Source: JBHHYS01 sp046757645 (GTDB taxonomy: Bacteria > Acidobacteriota > Terriglobia > Acidiferrales > 2-02-FULL-67-57). From it: a DNA stretch of 22,703 bases. The stretch is from positions 1 through 22,703 of the forward strand of contig JBHHYS010000040.1 of assembly GCA_046757645.1 (NCBI GenBank), read 5' to 3'. Of this stretch, positions 1 through 6,093 are shown one piece after another. Position numbers and translations under genes: made by a program. The notes below the pieces were generated by a model. It did no database searches and had not been told where the DNA came from. It worked only from the letters and a program-made list of their open reading frames with translations. How positions within the stretch are numbered: the first letter of the stretch is position 1; every line of letters starts with the position of its first letter.

Positions 1-98
1 TTTTTGGTAAACCCGGGCCCCTAATCCCGCTGGGCCGCATTCGTCGCCGCTACCTGAGCCCGTCGAACGACGATCAACCCGGGGATGGGAGTGAAAGA

Positions 99-1409
99 CT
101 AGTCCCGAAAGACCCGAGCGAAGATTGCGTCCACGTGGCGGAGCTGGCGGCGAAGGTCGAAGGCGACTTCAATCTCGCCCGCGGATAATTTTTCCGTGAT
201 GCGCCGGTGGGCGCGCACTGCTTGCTGGAAGTCCTGTTTCGTTTCCCAGACTTTCATCGCGGCTTCCTGCACCCAGGCGTAAGCCTGGTCGCGGGCCACA
301 CCCTTCTTGATCAGTTCGAGCAGCAGCGCCTCGGAAAAAACCAAGCCGTGGGTCAGCTCCAGGTTTTCCCGCATGCGCTCGGGATAGACGCGGAGCTGTT
401 CGATGAGGGTAGCGGTTTTGTCGAGCATGTAGTCGAGCAGGAGGGTGGCGTCCGGCAGGATAACCCGCTCCACCGAGCTGTGGGAGATGTCCCGCTCGTG
501 CCACAGCGCCACGTTTTCCAGCGCCGCTTGCGCGTGCGCCCGCAGCAAGCGCGCCAAGCCGCAAATCTGCTCGGCGCCGACGGGGTTGCGCTTGTGGGGC
601 ATGGCGGAGCTGCCCCGCTGGGCGACGCCGAAGGCCTCTTCGGCTTCGCGCACCTCGGTGCGCTGCAAGTGACGAATCTCCAAAGCAATTTTCTCCAGCG
701 AGGAGGCGATGACCGCCAGGGTGACCAGGTAGTAAGCGTAGCGGTCCCGCTGAATGATCTGCGAGCTGATCGCCGCCGGGGCCAGCCCCAGACGGGCGCA
801 GAGGCGCTGCTCGACCTCGGGCGCCAGATGAGCGAAGGTGCCCACCGCACCGGAAATCTTGCCGACGCGCAACTCCTCGGCTGCGCCCTCCAGGCGCCGC
901 CGGTTGCGCTCCGTCTCGCTGTACCAGTTGGCCAGCTTCAGCCCGAAGGTGGTGGCCTCGGCGTGCACGCCGTGGGTGCGCCCCACCATCACCGCGTCTT
1001 TGAACTCGTGGGCGCGCTTCTTCAGCACCGCGCTCAGGCGCAGCAGGTCGGCGCGGAGCAAATCATTGGCTTCGCGGAGCAACAAGGCCTGCGCGGTGTC
1101 GACCACGTCGGAGCTGGTAAGCCCAAAGTGAAGGTAGCGGCCCGCCTCCCGGGCCTGCGGCGCGAGACTTTCCGCGACTGCCATGGTGAAGGCGATGACA
1201 TCGTGGCGCACCTGCTGCTCGAGTGCCGCCACCCGCTGCGGCGCTGGGGGTTGGGCGGCCGCGCGGAGCTTCTGCGCCGCTTCCGGGGGAATCTGGCCGC
1301 ACTCGGCCAGCACCTCGCAGGCGGCCAGCTCCACTTCGAGCCACTTGGCCAGCTTGTTTTCATCCGTCCAGATGCGCCCCATCGCGGGGCGAGTGTAGCG
1401 GGCAATCAC
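99..1409 (-). CDS. purB: adenylosuccinate lyase
   Basis: Cytosolic enzyme of purine synthesis that removes fumarate from SAICAR and from adenylosuccinate. The 436-residue protein matches the usual 430-450. It shows the fumarase/aspartase superfamily signature SSAMPHKRNP at about residues 267-276 (mobile catalytic-Ser loop), the GRTHGVHAEA block with the catalytic His near 146, and HFGLTSSDVVDT near 94-105. The frame is open upstream to 1541, but I place the start at GTG 1409 because a GGAGGAAG ribosome site lies just before it and the protein then begins VIARYTRPAMGRIW, as this family normally does. It is the first gene of the window, with no same-strand partner visible. Identification is firm; the start is well supported. 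Confidence 0.96.
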   Translation of the reverse strand: MIARYTRPAMGRIWTDENKLAKWLEVELAACEVLAECGQIPPEAAQKLRAAAQPPAPQRVAALEQQVRHDVIAFTMAVAESLAPQAREAGRYLHFGLTSSDVVDTAQALLLREANDLLRADLLRLSAVLKKRAHEFKDAVMVGRTHGVHAEATTFGLKLANWYSETERNRRRLEGAAEELRVGKISGAVGTFAHLAPEVEQRLCARLGLAPAAISSQIIQRDRYAYYLVTLAVIASSLEKIALEIRHLQRTEVREAEEAFGVAQRGSSAMPHKRNPVGAEQICGLARLLRAHAQAALENVALWHERDISHSSVERVILPDATLLLDYMLDKTATLIEQLRVYPERMRENLELTHGLVFSEALLLELIKKGVARDQAYAWVQEAAMKVWETKQDFQQAVRAHRRITEKLSAGEIEVAFDLRRQLRHVDAIFARVFRD

Positions 1410-1464
1410 GGGGATTCTTCCTCCACACGCAGCCAGGAGAAGCCAACAAGAACGCCTACGCTTC

Positions 1465-1470
1465 ATCATA
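1465..1470 (-). promoter_or_regulatory. possible -10 element for purB
   Basis: On the minus strand this reads TATGAT, about 55 nt ahead of the GTG start of purB. The -35 position 17 bp upstream (TTCGTC) is poor, so this is only a candidate. Confidence 0.25.
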
Positions 1471-1539
1471 ACTGATTTCGCCGACAGGACGAAGAACTCG
1501 CTCGCAGCCGGTGACCGGACTAGAACTAGTCCCTTCCAC

Positions 1540-1662
1540 ATGAATTGGGTGACCTTGGTTTGTAGAGTGGATGTGGCAGCCGAGCAGAAACCTCCGGCGG
1601 CTCAGCCGCCAGCCACTCCGCCGAAACCTGAGGCGGATTCACAAAAGACTGCAGCGGCCTAG
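1540..1662 (+). pseudogene. possible orphan C-terminal tail of a Pro/Ala-rich protein
   Basis: A 40-codon frame, ATG to TAG. Its last 28 codons encode an Ala/Pro/Lys-rich tail (for example EQKPPAAQPPATPPKPEA) of the kind found at the C-termini of secreted or cell-wall-associated proteins. There is no Shine-Dalgarno sequence before the ATG, and nothing upstream continues the frame because purB occupies the other strand. It may be the remnant of a gene lost by rearrangement, a small peptide gene, or chance. A short GC hairpin overlaps its stop codon. Low certainty. Confidence 0.25.
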
Positions 1663-1848
1663 AGGCCTTTCATCGATTAAGAGTAAGAGAACTCTACCTC
1701 ACGAAGGTAAGGTTGGATTGCGCTCTCGACGCGCCGCTTGCCACGATGGTTCCAGACCGGCACTTCCTTTGCCCGAAGGCTGTAGGGCTGGCGATGGACG
1801 TGAGGGGGAGCTCTGCTGAACCAATGTGTGTTTTCTCACCGCGCGTTT

Positions 1849-1878
1849 TTGACGCTTAATGTCATAATCGCGTATGAG
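1849..1878 (+). promoter_or_regulatory. candidate sigma70 promoter for the secreted repeat protein
   Basis: TTGACG (1849-1854), an 18-bp spacer, then TATGAG (1873-1878), giving a leader of roughly 175 nt to the GTG at 2059. It is the best -35/-10 pair seen in the spacer. Confidence 0.4.
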
Positions 1879-2058
1879 CGCCAGGCTGCGCCAGGGCGGC
1901 CGCAAAGAGGCTAGGCAATCAGCAAGCGCGCAACAATCCGCTAGTATTCACTCTGAACTAGGGTTGTACAAATGACTACTCAACTATCAGACACCCTATC
2001 GATGGCTCCCAACGGAACTCCGCCCGGGCGCGCGGCTGGCTCTCGAAGGAGGTGCACG

Positions 2059-3078
2059 GTGCAAGGCTCAAAAAAGGTCGGCTGCTCTCACCTGATACTG
2101 GCGGTCATGTTGGTGACTATTCCTTCTACCACCTACGCACAGGTCGTCCCCACCACACCGAGGCCTGCGAGTGGGCAGCCGCTTACTGTTGAGAAGATCA
2201 CGGCAGCGGATGTGCTGGCTCGCGTCGAGCTCCTTCGTGACGACCTCGAGCTGATCCGATTCGAAATGGGGCAGCCGAAGGATCAGCGGACCGAGATCAT
2301 TGTGACCGAGGTAATTCCGCGCCAGGTCATCTTTCAGGCAATGACGCTCTTTCGAAAAGCGAACCAATTGCACTTCGAACTGACTGGAGAATCGGGGAGC
2401 GAACTACGGACAAACCTGCCACGGGGTGTCCGACCGCTCCACGTGTGGTTGGTTGTGGATGTTGCCTACAGACGCATCCTGGTCGTGAAGCGAAAACTAG
2501 GGATCACCAAGCCCAGCGAAGAAAAGCGGCAAGATCCTTCGATAACGCCCACCGAGGTATTCCGGGCCATCGTCCAAGCCAACCGACAGTTGGACTTATT
2601 GCTCAAGCAGCGGCCCTCTACGCGCGACGTGTTCCACCAAGTGACGCTGGCCACCCATTTCGCCGCCCGCCTGCTCGAACAGTTTCCCGGAGCCACATTG
2701 ATGCCGCCCACCCCCGACTTCGAACATGGCAAGCGACCGGTTGATGTCTACACCCGTCTCGTGGAGTGTTACGCCCGGATTCGTGCCATTGCCGAGCGCT
2801 CCGGGATTCGGGCACTGAAACTCGAGATGCCGAAATCGGACGCGGGCGTTGACAACCCCACCCAGATAAGTCCAAGCGATGTCTATGACATTGCCATCCT
2901 CGTTGTTTCGGAACTTGCGTATCTCCACGCACAGCTCAAGTACACCGAACCGCCCACGCAGGCTTACGATCCCGGCCTCAAGGTTCCGGCGCACGTCTAC
3001 CAGCGGGCAGGGGTTCTTCTTCTCCAGCTTACCGAACTTGAAAAGCTCGCTGCCACGAGGCCGACTTGGTTGTACTAG
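2059..3078 (+). CDS. secreted helical-repeat protein of unknown function
   Basis: I do not recognise a named family. The frame is open from ATG 1972, but I choose GTG 2059 because AAGGAGG (2046-2052) sits 6 nt before it and the 339-residue product then starts with a classic export signal: Lys-Lys, a hydrophobic run LILAVMLV, and a likely cleavage after TTYA near residue 27. The mature part contains eight copies of a short motif x-P-x-[DEQH]-V-[aromatic/aliphatic] followed by a Leu-rich amphipathic helix. The Val of each falls near residues 52, 90, 129, 167, 191, 230, 275 and 313, so the period is mostly 38-39 residues. This suggests a periplasmic or secreted alpha-solenoid, perhaps for protein binding. 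It is transcribed alone and convergent with the TPR gene. Confidence 0.8.
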   Translation: MQGSKKVGCSHLILAVMLVTIPSTTYAQVVPTTPRPASGQPLTVEKITAADVLARVELLRDDLELIRFEMGQPKDQRTEIIVTEVIPRQVIFQAMTLFRKANQLHFELTGESGSELRTNLPRGVRPLHVWLVVDVAYRRILVVKRKLGITKPSEEKRQDPSITPTEVFRAIVQANRQLDLLLKQRPSTRDVFHQVTLATHFAARLLEQFPGATLMPPTPDFEHGKRPVDVYTRLVECYARIRAIAERSGIRALKLEMPKSDAGVDNPTQISPSDVYDIAILVVSELAYLHAQLKYTEPPTQAYDPGLKVPAHVYQRAGVLLLQLTELEKLAATRPTWLY

Positions 3079-3169
3079 CATCTCGCATTTGCCGCCACCG
3101 GATTGGGGACCCTCGGAGGGCTCCGCGCGGCGCCCAGAGCGGACAATCGTACGTCCAAAGGGTAATTTC

Positions 3170-4438
3170 TTATTTGTTTTCGTCGGCCTGGTAGGGCTGC
3201 TCGCGGTAGTTGAGGGCCGGACGGGTGAACTTGATATCCACGGCCAGGTTGATCACTTTCTCGTACTCGGCCAAAGCCTTTTCGCGCTCCCCCAGGCGGT
3301 CGAAAATCTTTCCGCGTTCCAGCAAGGCCTGAGCCTGGACGTGTGGGCTGGCATCGGGAATCTCTCCGACCCGGTCGAGAGTTTCCAGGGCACGCGCAAG
3401 ATGGCTCTGAGCGGCTTCGACCAAGCCCAGCTCCAGCAGGGCGGCTTCTGGGCCCAGCAGGCGCGGGTTGTGGGGGTGGGCGATGAGTTCGGCCAGCAAG
3501 TCGTGGCTGGCCCGGGCGGCTTCCGGATAGCGTTGCACCCGGCGATACAGTTTGGCCACCTCGACCAGGATAATGGGATTGTGGGGATAGCGGGCGCGCA
3601 GGTCTTCGGCCAGGGACAAAGCTGGCTTGAGCTGCTCGGCTCGAATGTGGGCCACGACCAGCAGGACTTGTGCATAAGTACGGAGAAACTCACCCTGGGT
3701 GGCGGCTTCCTCAAGATACTTCAGACCTCGTTCGCGATTACCTCGGGCGCCGAGGAAGAAGAGCAGGAAGCGTTGCCTGAGGCGCAAGCTGCCTAGGATG
3801 TAGTCCCGGATGCCGAGCACGACAGCGGTGTCGTGCACCTCGGGGCGCAGCTTGCGCAGGCGCTTGTGGAGTATGTAGGCCTTCTCGCCGATGCGGAGGC
3901 CGCGGAAATATTCGGCTTTGACCCCGGCGAGGTAGTTCGCCTGGGTGCCGTAGACGAGGCCCAGGGCGAAAAGTCCGTCAATGTCATGAGGATTCTTTTC
4001 CAGCCGCGCCTCCGCCCGCTGGCGGGCTTCCTGGTTTACGCGGTGGAAGCGTTGGTCGAGTTCGGGCTCGGGGCTAAGACGCCGTCGACGGAGAAATTCA
4101 TTGCTGGTGACGAAGAGCTGGCTTTGTAGGGTCCCTTGATGGGCGAGGATTTCGTAGAGCAAGGCGGAGGCCCAGAAAGCCCGCACGGTGGCGCTCTCCG
4201 GCTCCTCGGCGGCCACCTGCTCGAAGAGAGCCCCCGCAGACTCAAACCCCAGGCTGTAGAGGTGCTCGAAGGCGGCGCGGAGTTTCCGCTGGCTCTCGGC
4301 AGAGATGGCGGACGGGGTGCCTGCCTGTAGTTGGACTGAGGCCGCAGGGGGCGGCGTCTCCTGGGCGGCCGTCGCCGACGACCATACGCCCACGAATACA
4401 ACCGCCACCACAAGGCGCCCCCCCATAGGGCCCAGCAT
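3170..4438 (-). CDS. exported TPR-repeat protein
   Basis: A 422-residue protein with an N-terminal signal peptide (hydrophobic RLVVAVVFVGVW, cleavage near SSATAAQ) followed by helical tetratricopeptide-type repeats. TPR-like units are clearest in the second half: ARYPHNPIILVEVAKLYRRV, then pairs such as EAALLELGLVEAAQSHLARAL and AQALLERGKIFDRLGEREKALAEYEKVI. TPR arrays mediate protein-protein contacts, here probably in the periplasm or at the envelope. The start at ATG 4438 follows GGGAGAG, although the spacing is short; a TTG at 4474 or an ATG at 4426 are alternatives. It lies 51 nt downstream of the MBL gene on the same strand and may share its transcript. Specific role unknown. Confidence 0.82.
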   Translation of the reverse strand: MLGPMGGRLVVAVVFVGVWSSATAAQETPPPAASVQLQAGTPSAISAESQRKLRAAFEHLYSLGFESAGALFEQVAAEEPESATVRAFWASALLYEILAHQGTLQSQLFVTSNEFLRRRRLSPEPELDQRFHRVNQEARQRAEARLEKNPHDIDGLFALGLVYGTQANYLAGVKAEYFRGLRIGEKAYILHKRLRKLRPEVHDTAVVLGIRDYILGSLRLRQRFLLFFLGARGNRERGLKYLEEAATQGEFLRTYAQVLLVVAHIRAEQLKPALSLAEDLRARYPHNPIILVEVAKLYRRVQRYPEAARASHDLLAELIAHPHNPRLLGPEAALLELGLVEAAQSHLARALETLDRVGEIPDASPHVQAQALLERGKIFDRLGEREKALAEYEKVINLAVDIKFTRPALNYREQPYQADENK

Positions 4439-4489
4439 CTCTCCCTTTTTACTCTCTTGCCAACAAAGATGCAAGCCGGAAGCGAAATT

Positions 4490-5344
4490 CTAGAAGCGGA
4501 GGGGGCCGAGAGGGGCGCGCCGCGAGGTGACCAGTAGTTCCGGGGCGCGCGCCAGCGAGAGCGGGAAGCGCCCCCGGCGCCGCGCCAGCGCCTGCTTCGC
4601 GGCCAGGCGGGCCACTTCGGGCGAGTTGTTGGTTTCGCTCAGGTGGGCGAGAACGAAATAGTGGGCGATGCCGTCGAAATCGAATTCCAGAAACTCGGCC
4701 AGCGCCTCATTGGAGAGATGCCCGAGGCGGCTCATCACCCGTTGCTTGATGAACCAGGGATAGGGGCCGTGCCGGAGCCATTCCCGGTCGTGGTTGGCTT
4801 CCAGCACCAGGCAGTCGCAGCCACGCAACTGCTCTTTGACCAAACCGGTGAGGAAGCCCAGGTCGACGGCCAGGGCAACCCGGACACCGTCGGCTTCGAA
4901 GCGAAACGCCACCGGCTCGCGCGCATCGTGGGGGACGGCGAAGGGCACGACTTCGATGTCCCCCACCGAAAAGCGCTGCCCGGGGCGGAAGTACTCCCTC
5001 TTGCTCAAGCCGGCGAGCTCCGGCAGGGCGGCGCGCGTGCCCTGCGACAAATAGACCGGGACGTCGAACTCCACGGCCAGCGCCGCGATGTGGGCGGCGT
5101 GGTCGGCGTGCTCATGAGAGAGCACGATGCCGCTGAGCCCATCCGGACGCAAGCCGGCTGCCTGCAGGCGCTTCAGGGTTTCGCGCTTCGAGAGCCCGGC
5201 GTCGATCAGCAGGCGTGTACGCCCGGTGGCGAGAAGGGCGGAGTTGCCGGAGGAGCCGCTGCCCAGGATGGTCAGTTCGACCGCCGTCGTTCTTCTCCCT
5301 CGTGCGGATTGTCCACCTTTAGCAGGAAAGCGTGGAGGCGTCAA
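4490..5344 (-). CDS. MBL-fold hydrolase, WalJ/YycJ-like
   Basis: Metallo-beta-lactamase superfamily hydrolase. Family-typical sequence begins VELTILGSGSSGNS, followed by LLIDAGLSKRE, the metal-binding HEHADH motif about 56-61 residues from that Val, PHDAREPVAFRF, the DLGF segment, and HLSNEALAEF/LAHLSETNN near the C-terminus. This is the pattern of WalJ (YycJ) proteins, which are phosphodiesterase or exonuclease-like and linked to cell-wall or DNA-end processing in other bacteria. Oddity: the family N-terminus maps to 5281, where the codon is GTC, and no ATG/GTG/TTG lies close by. The nearest canonical starts in frame are TTG 5344 (used here) and GTG 5407. A GAGGGAG ribosome-site-like sequence lies just before an ACG at 5287. 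Family call is firm; the start is unresolved. Confidence 0.85.
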   Translation of the reverse strand: MTPPRFPAKGGQSARGRRTTAVELTILGSGSSGNSALLATGRTRLLIDAGLSKRETLKRLQAAGLRPDGLSGIVLSHEHADHAAHIAALAVEFDVPVYLSQGTRAALPELAGLSKREYFRPGQRFSVGDIEVVPFAVPHDAREPVAFRFEADGVRVALAVDLGFLTGLVKEQLRGCDCLVLEANHDREWLRHGPYPWFIKQRVMSRLGHLSNEALAEFLEFDFDGIAHYFVLAHLSETNNSPEVARLAAKQALARRRGRFPLSLARAPELLVTSRRAPLGPLRF

Positions 5345-5363
5345 CCCGGAAGACGGAGTCGCC

Positions 5364-5381
5364 GCGCGCCCCCGGGCGCGC
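5364..5381. repeat. 8-bp GC inverted repeat in divergent region
   Basis: GCGCGCCC-CC-GGGCGCGC, between the divergent MBL and AhpD-family genes and about 40 bp upstream of the latter's proposed promoter. It could be an operator, or simply part of an extended MBL coding region. Confidence 0.4.
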
Positions 5382-5418
5382 CCTTCGTTCCGCCCCGCGG
5401 TTTTCACTCGCGGAGCGG

Positions 5419-5447
5419 TTGCGTGCCGGGAGCGCCGCGGGTAGACT
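5419..5447 (+). promoter_or_regulatory. candidate promoter of the AhpD-family gene
   Basis: TTGCGT (5419-5424), a 17-bp spacer, TAGACT (5442-5447). It predicts a transcript start near 5454 and a leader of about 43 nt carrying the GAGGAGG ribosome site. The same -10 sequence precedes the radical SAM gene. Confidence 0.5.
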
Positions 5448-5496
5448 GGTTTGCGGGGCAGAATCCCGTCCCAAGCAGGCAAAGAGGAGGAGAGCC

Positions 5497-6030
5497 GTGG
5501 CCGTTGTCAATCCCATCCCCAAGGAGAAAGCCGCCGCCGAACTGCAGCCCCTCTATGACGATTTGAGCAAGAAGTTTGGGCGCATGCCGAATATCTTTGC
5601 CGTGATGGCGCATCGCCCGAATGTCCTCAAGCATTTTTTGCCGTTCTATGCGGCGGTGATGGCCGATGGCACCATCGAGGCCAAATACAAGGAGCTGGCC
5701 TACCTGAAGACGGCCATTCTGAACGGCTGCGAATATTGAACCCGCGCCCACACCGCTTCGGCGAAGCGGGCCGGCATTAGCGAGCAACAAATCAAGGACC
5801 TTGGCTTCTACCAGCGCAGCGCTGCCTTCGACGAGAAGGAGAAGACCACACTCCTCTATGCCGAACGGATGACCCGCGGGGCGGCCGCCATGCGGGAGCG
5901 CACCCTGCAAGAGCTGCGCAAGTATTACAGCGAAGACGAAATTGTGGAATTGACCCTGGTCATCGCCGTGGCCAACTTCACCAATCGCTTCAACGACGCC
6001 CTTCAGGTGGAGCCCGACCTGGGCGGCTAG
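5497..6030 (+). CDS. AhpD/carboxymuconolactone decarboxylase-family protein, putative selenoprotein with in-frame UGA (Sec81)
   Basis: Start GTG 5497 is fixed by GAGGAGG (5484-5490). Translation runs through a single TGA at 5737-5739 to TAG 6028-6030, giving 177 residues, normal for this family. The core reads ELAYLKTAILNGCEY-UGA-TRAHTASAKRAG. Relatives have Cys at the UGA position (C-x-x-C-x-x-x-H). Glu66, Cys78, position 81 and His85 have exactly the spacing of the AhpD catalytic set Glu118/Cys130/Cys133/His137, so UGA replaces the peroxidatic cysteine. The C-terminal half is intact (for example LLYAERMTRGAAAM, EIVELTLVIAVANFTNRFND). A SECIS-like hairpin follows. Likely role: peroxidase or other thiol/selenol redox enzyme in the cytosol. 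The phosphatase gene follows after 63 nt. Alternatives are a nonsense mutation giving an 80-residue stub, or a sequencing error (TGC to TGA). Family certain; Sec inferred. Confidence 0.85.
5740..5775 (+). promoter_or_regulatory. candidate bacterial SECIS element
   Basis: Directly after the in-frame TGA, CCGCTTC (5753-5759) pairs perfectly with GAAGCGG (5763-5769) around the loop GGC (5760-5762). The first loop base, G, lies 21 nt after the TGA. Bacterial SECIS elements are expected to sit inside the coding region just 3' of UGA with a short apical loop having G in its first two bases, about 16-37 nt away. All of these hold here. A clear SelB-type bulged U is not obvious. Confidence 0.6.
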
Positions 6031-6093
6031 CCGCGTACTGCCGGGCTGCGGCTGAGCCTCTCGGCGCGCTGAAGTCTGGCCTAACGAGGGCAC

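Larger units (their letters stand above)
1410..2058. other. long spacer between purB and the secreted repeat protein
   Basis: About 650 bases with no gene I can support. It holds the purB leader, a perfect 7-bp inverted repeat at 1517-1532 (GGACTAGAACTAGTCC), a 40-codon coding-like stretch at 1540-1662 listed separately, a GGCCT/AGGCC hairpin at 1656-1667 followed by TTT, and a plausible promoter at 1849-1878. The short frames at 1571-1819 (+) and 1699-1905 (-) have no ribosome site and atypical composition; I regard them as chance. No tRNA fold or riboswitch was seen. Confidence 0.6.

Noticed and set aside
61..72. CGTCGAACGACG inverted repeat after purB as terminator
   Set aside because: The 5-bp stem has a 2-nt loop and no T-run; too weak to call.
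207..1475. 422-codon plus-strand open frame
   Set aside because: It is the antisense shadow of purB; GC-rich codon bias keeps the opposite strand open and the translation has no family-like motifs.
1571..1905. Two short frames in the purB downstream spacer
   Set aside because: No ribosome site, Arg/Pro/Ser-rich random-like translations, and mutual overlap on opposite strands.
5332..5739. AhpD-family protein as a complete 80-residue gene ending at the TGA
   Set aside because: It would end in the middle of the catalytic motif, while the remaining half of the family fold follows in the same frame. Kept only as the pseudogene alternative.
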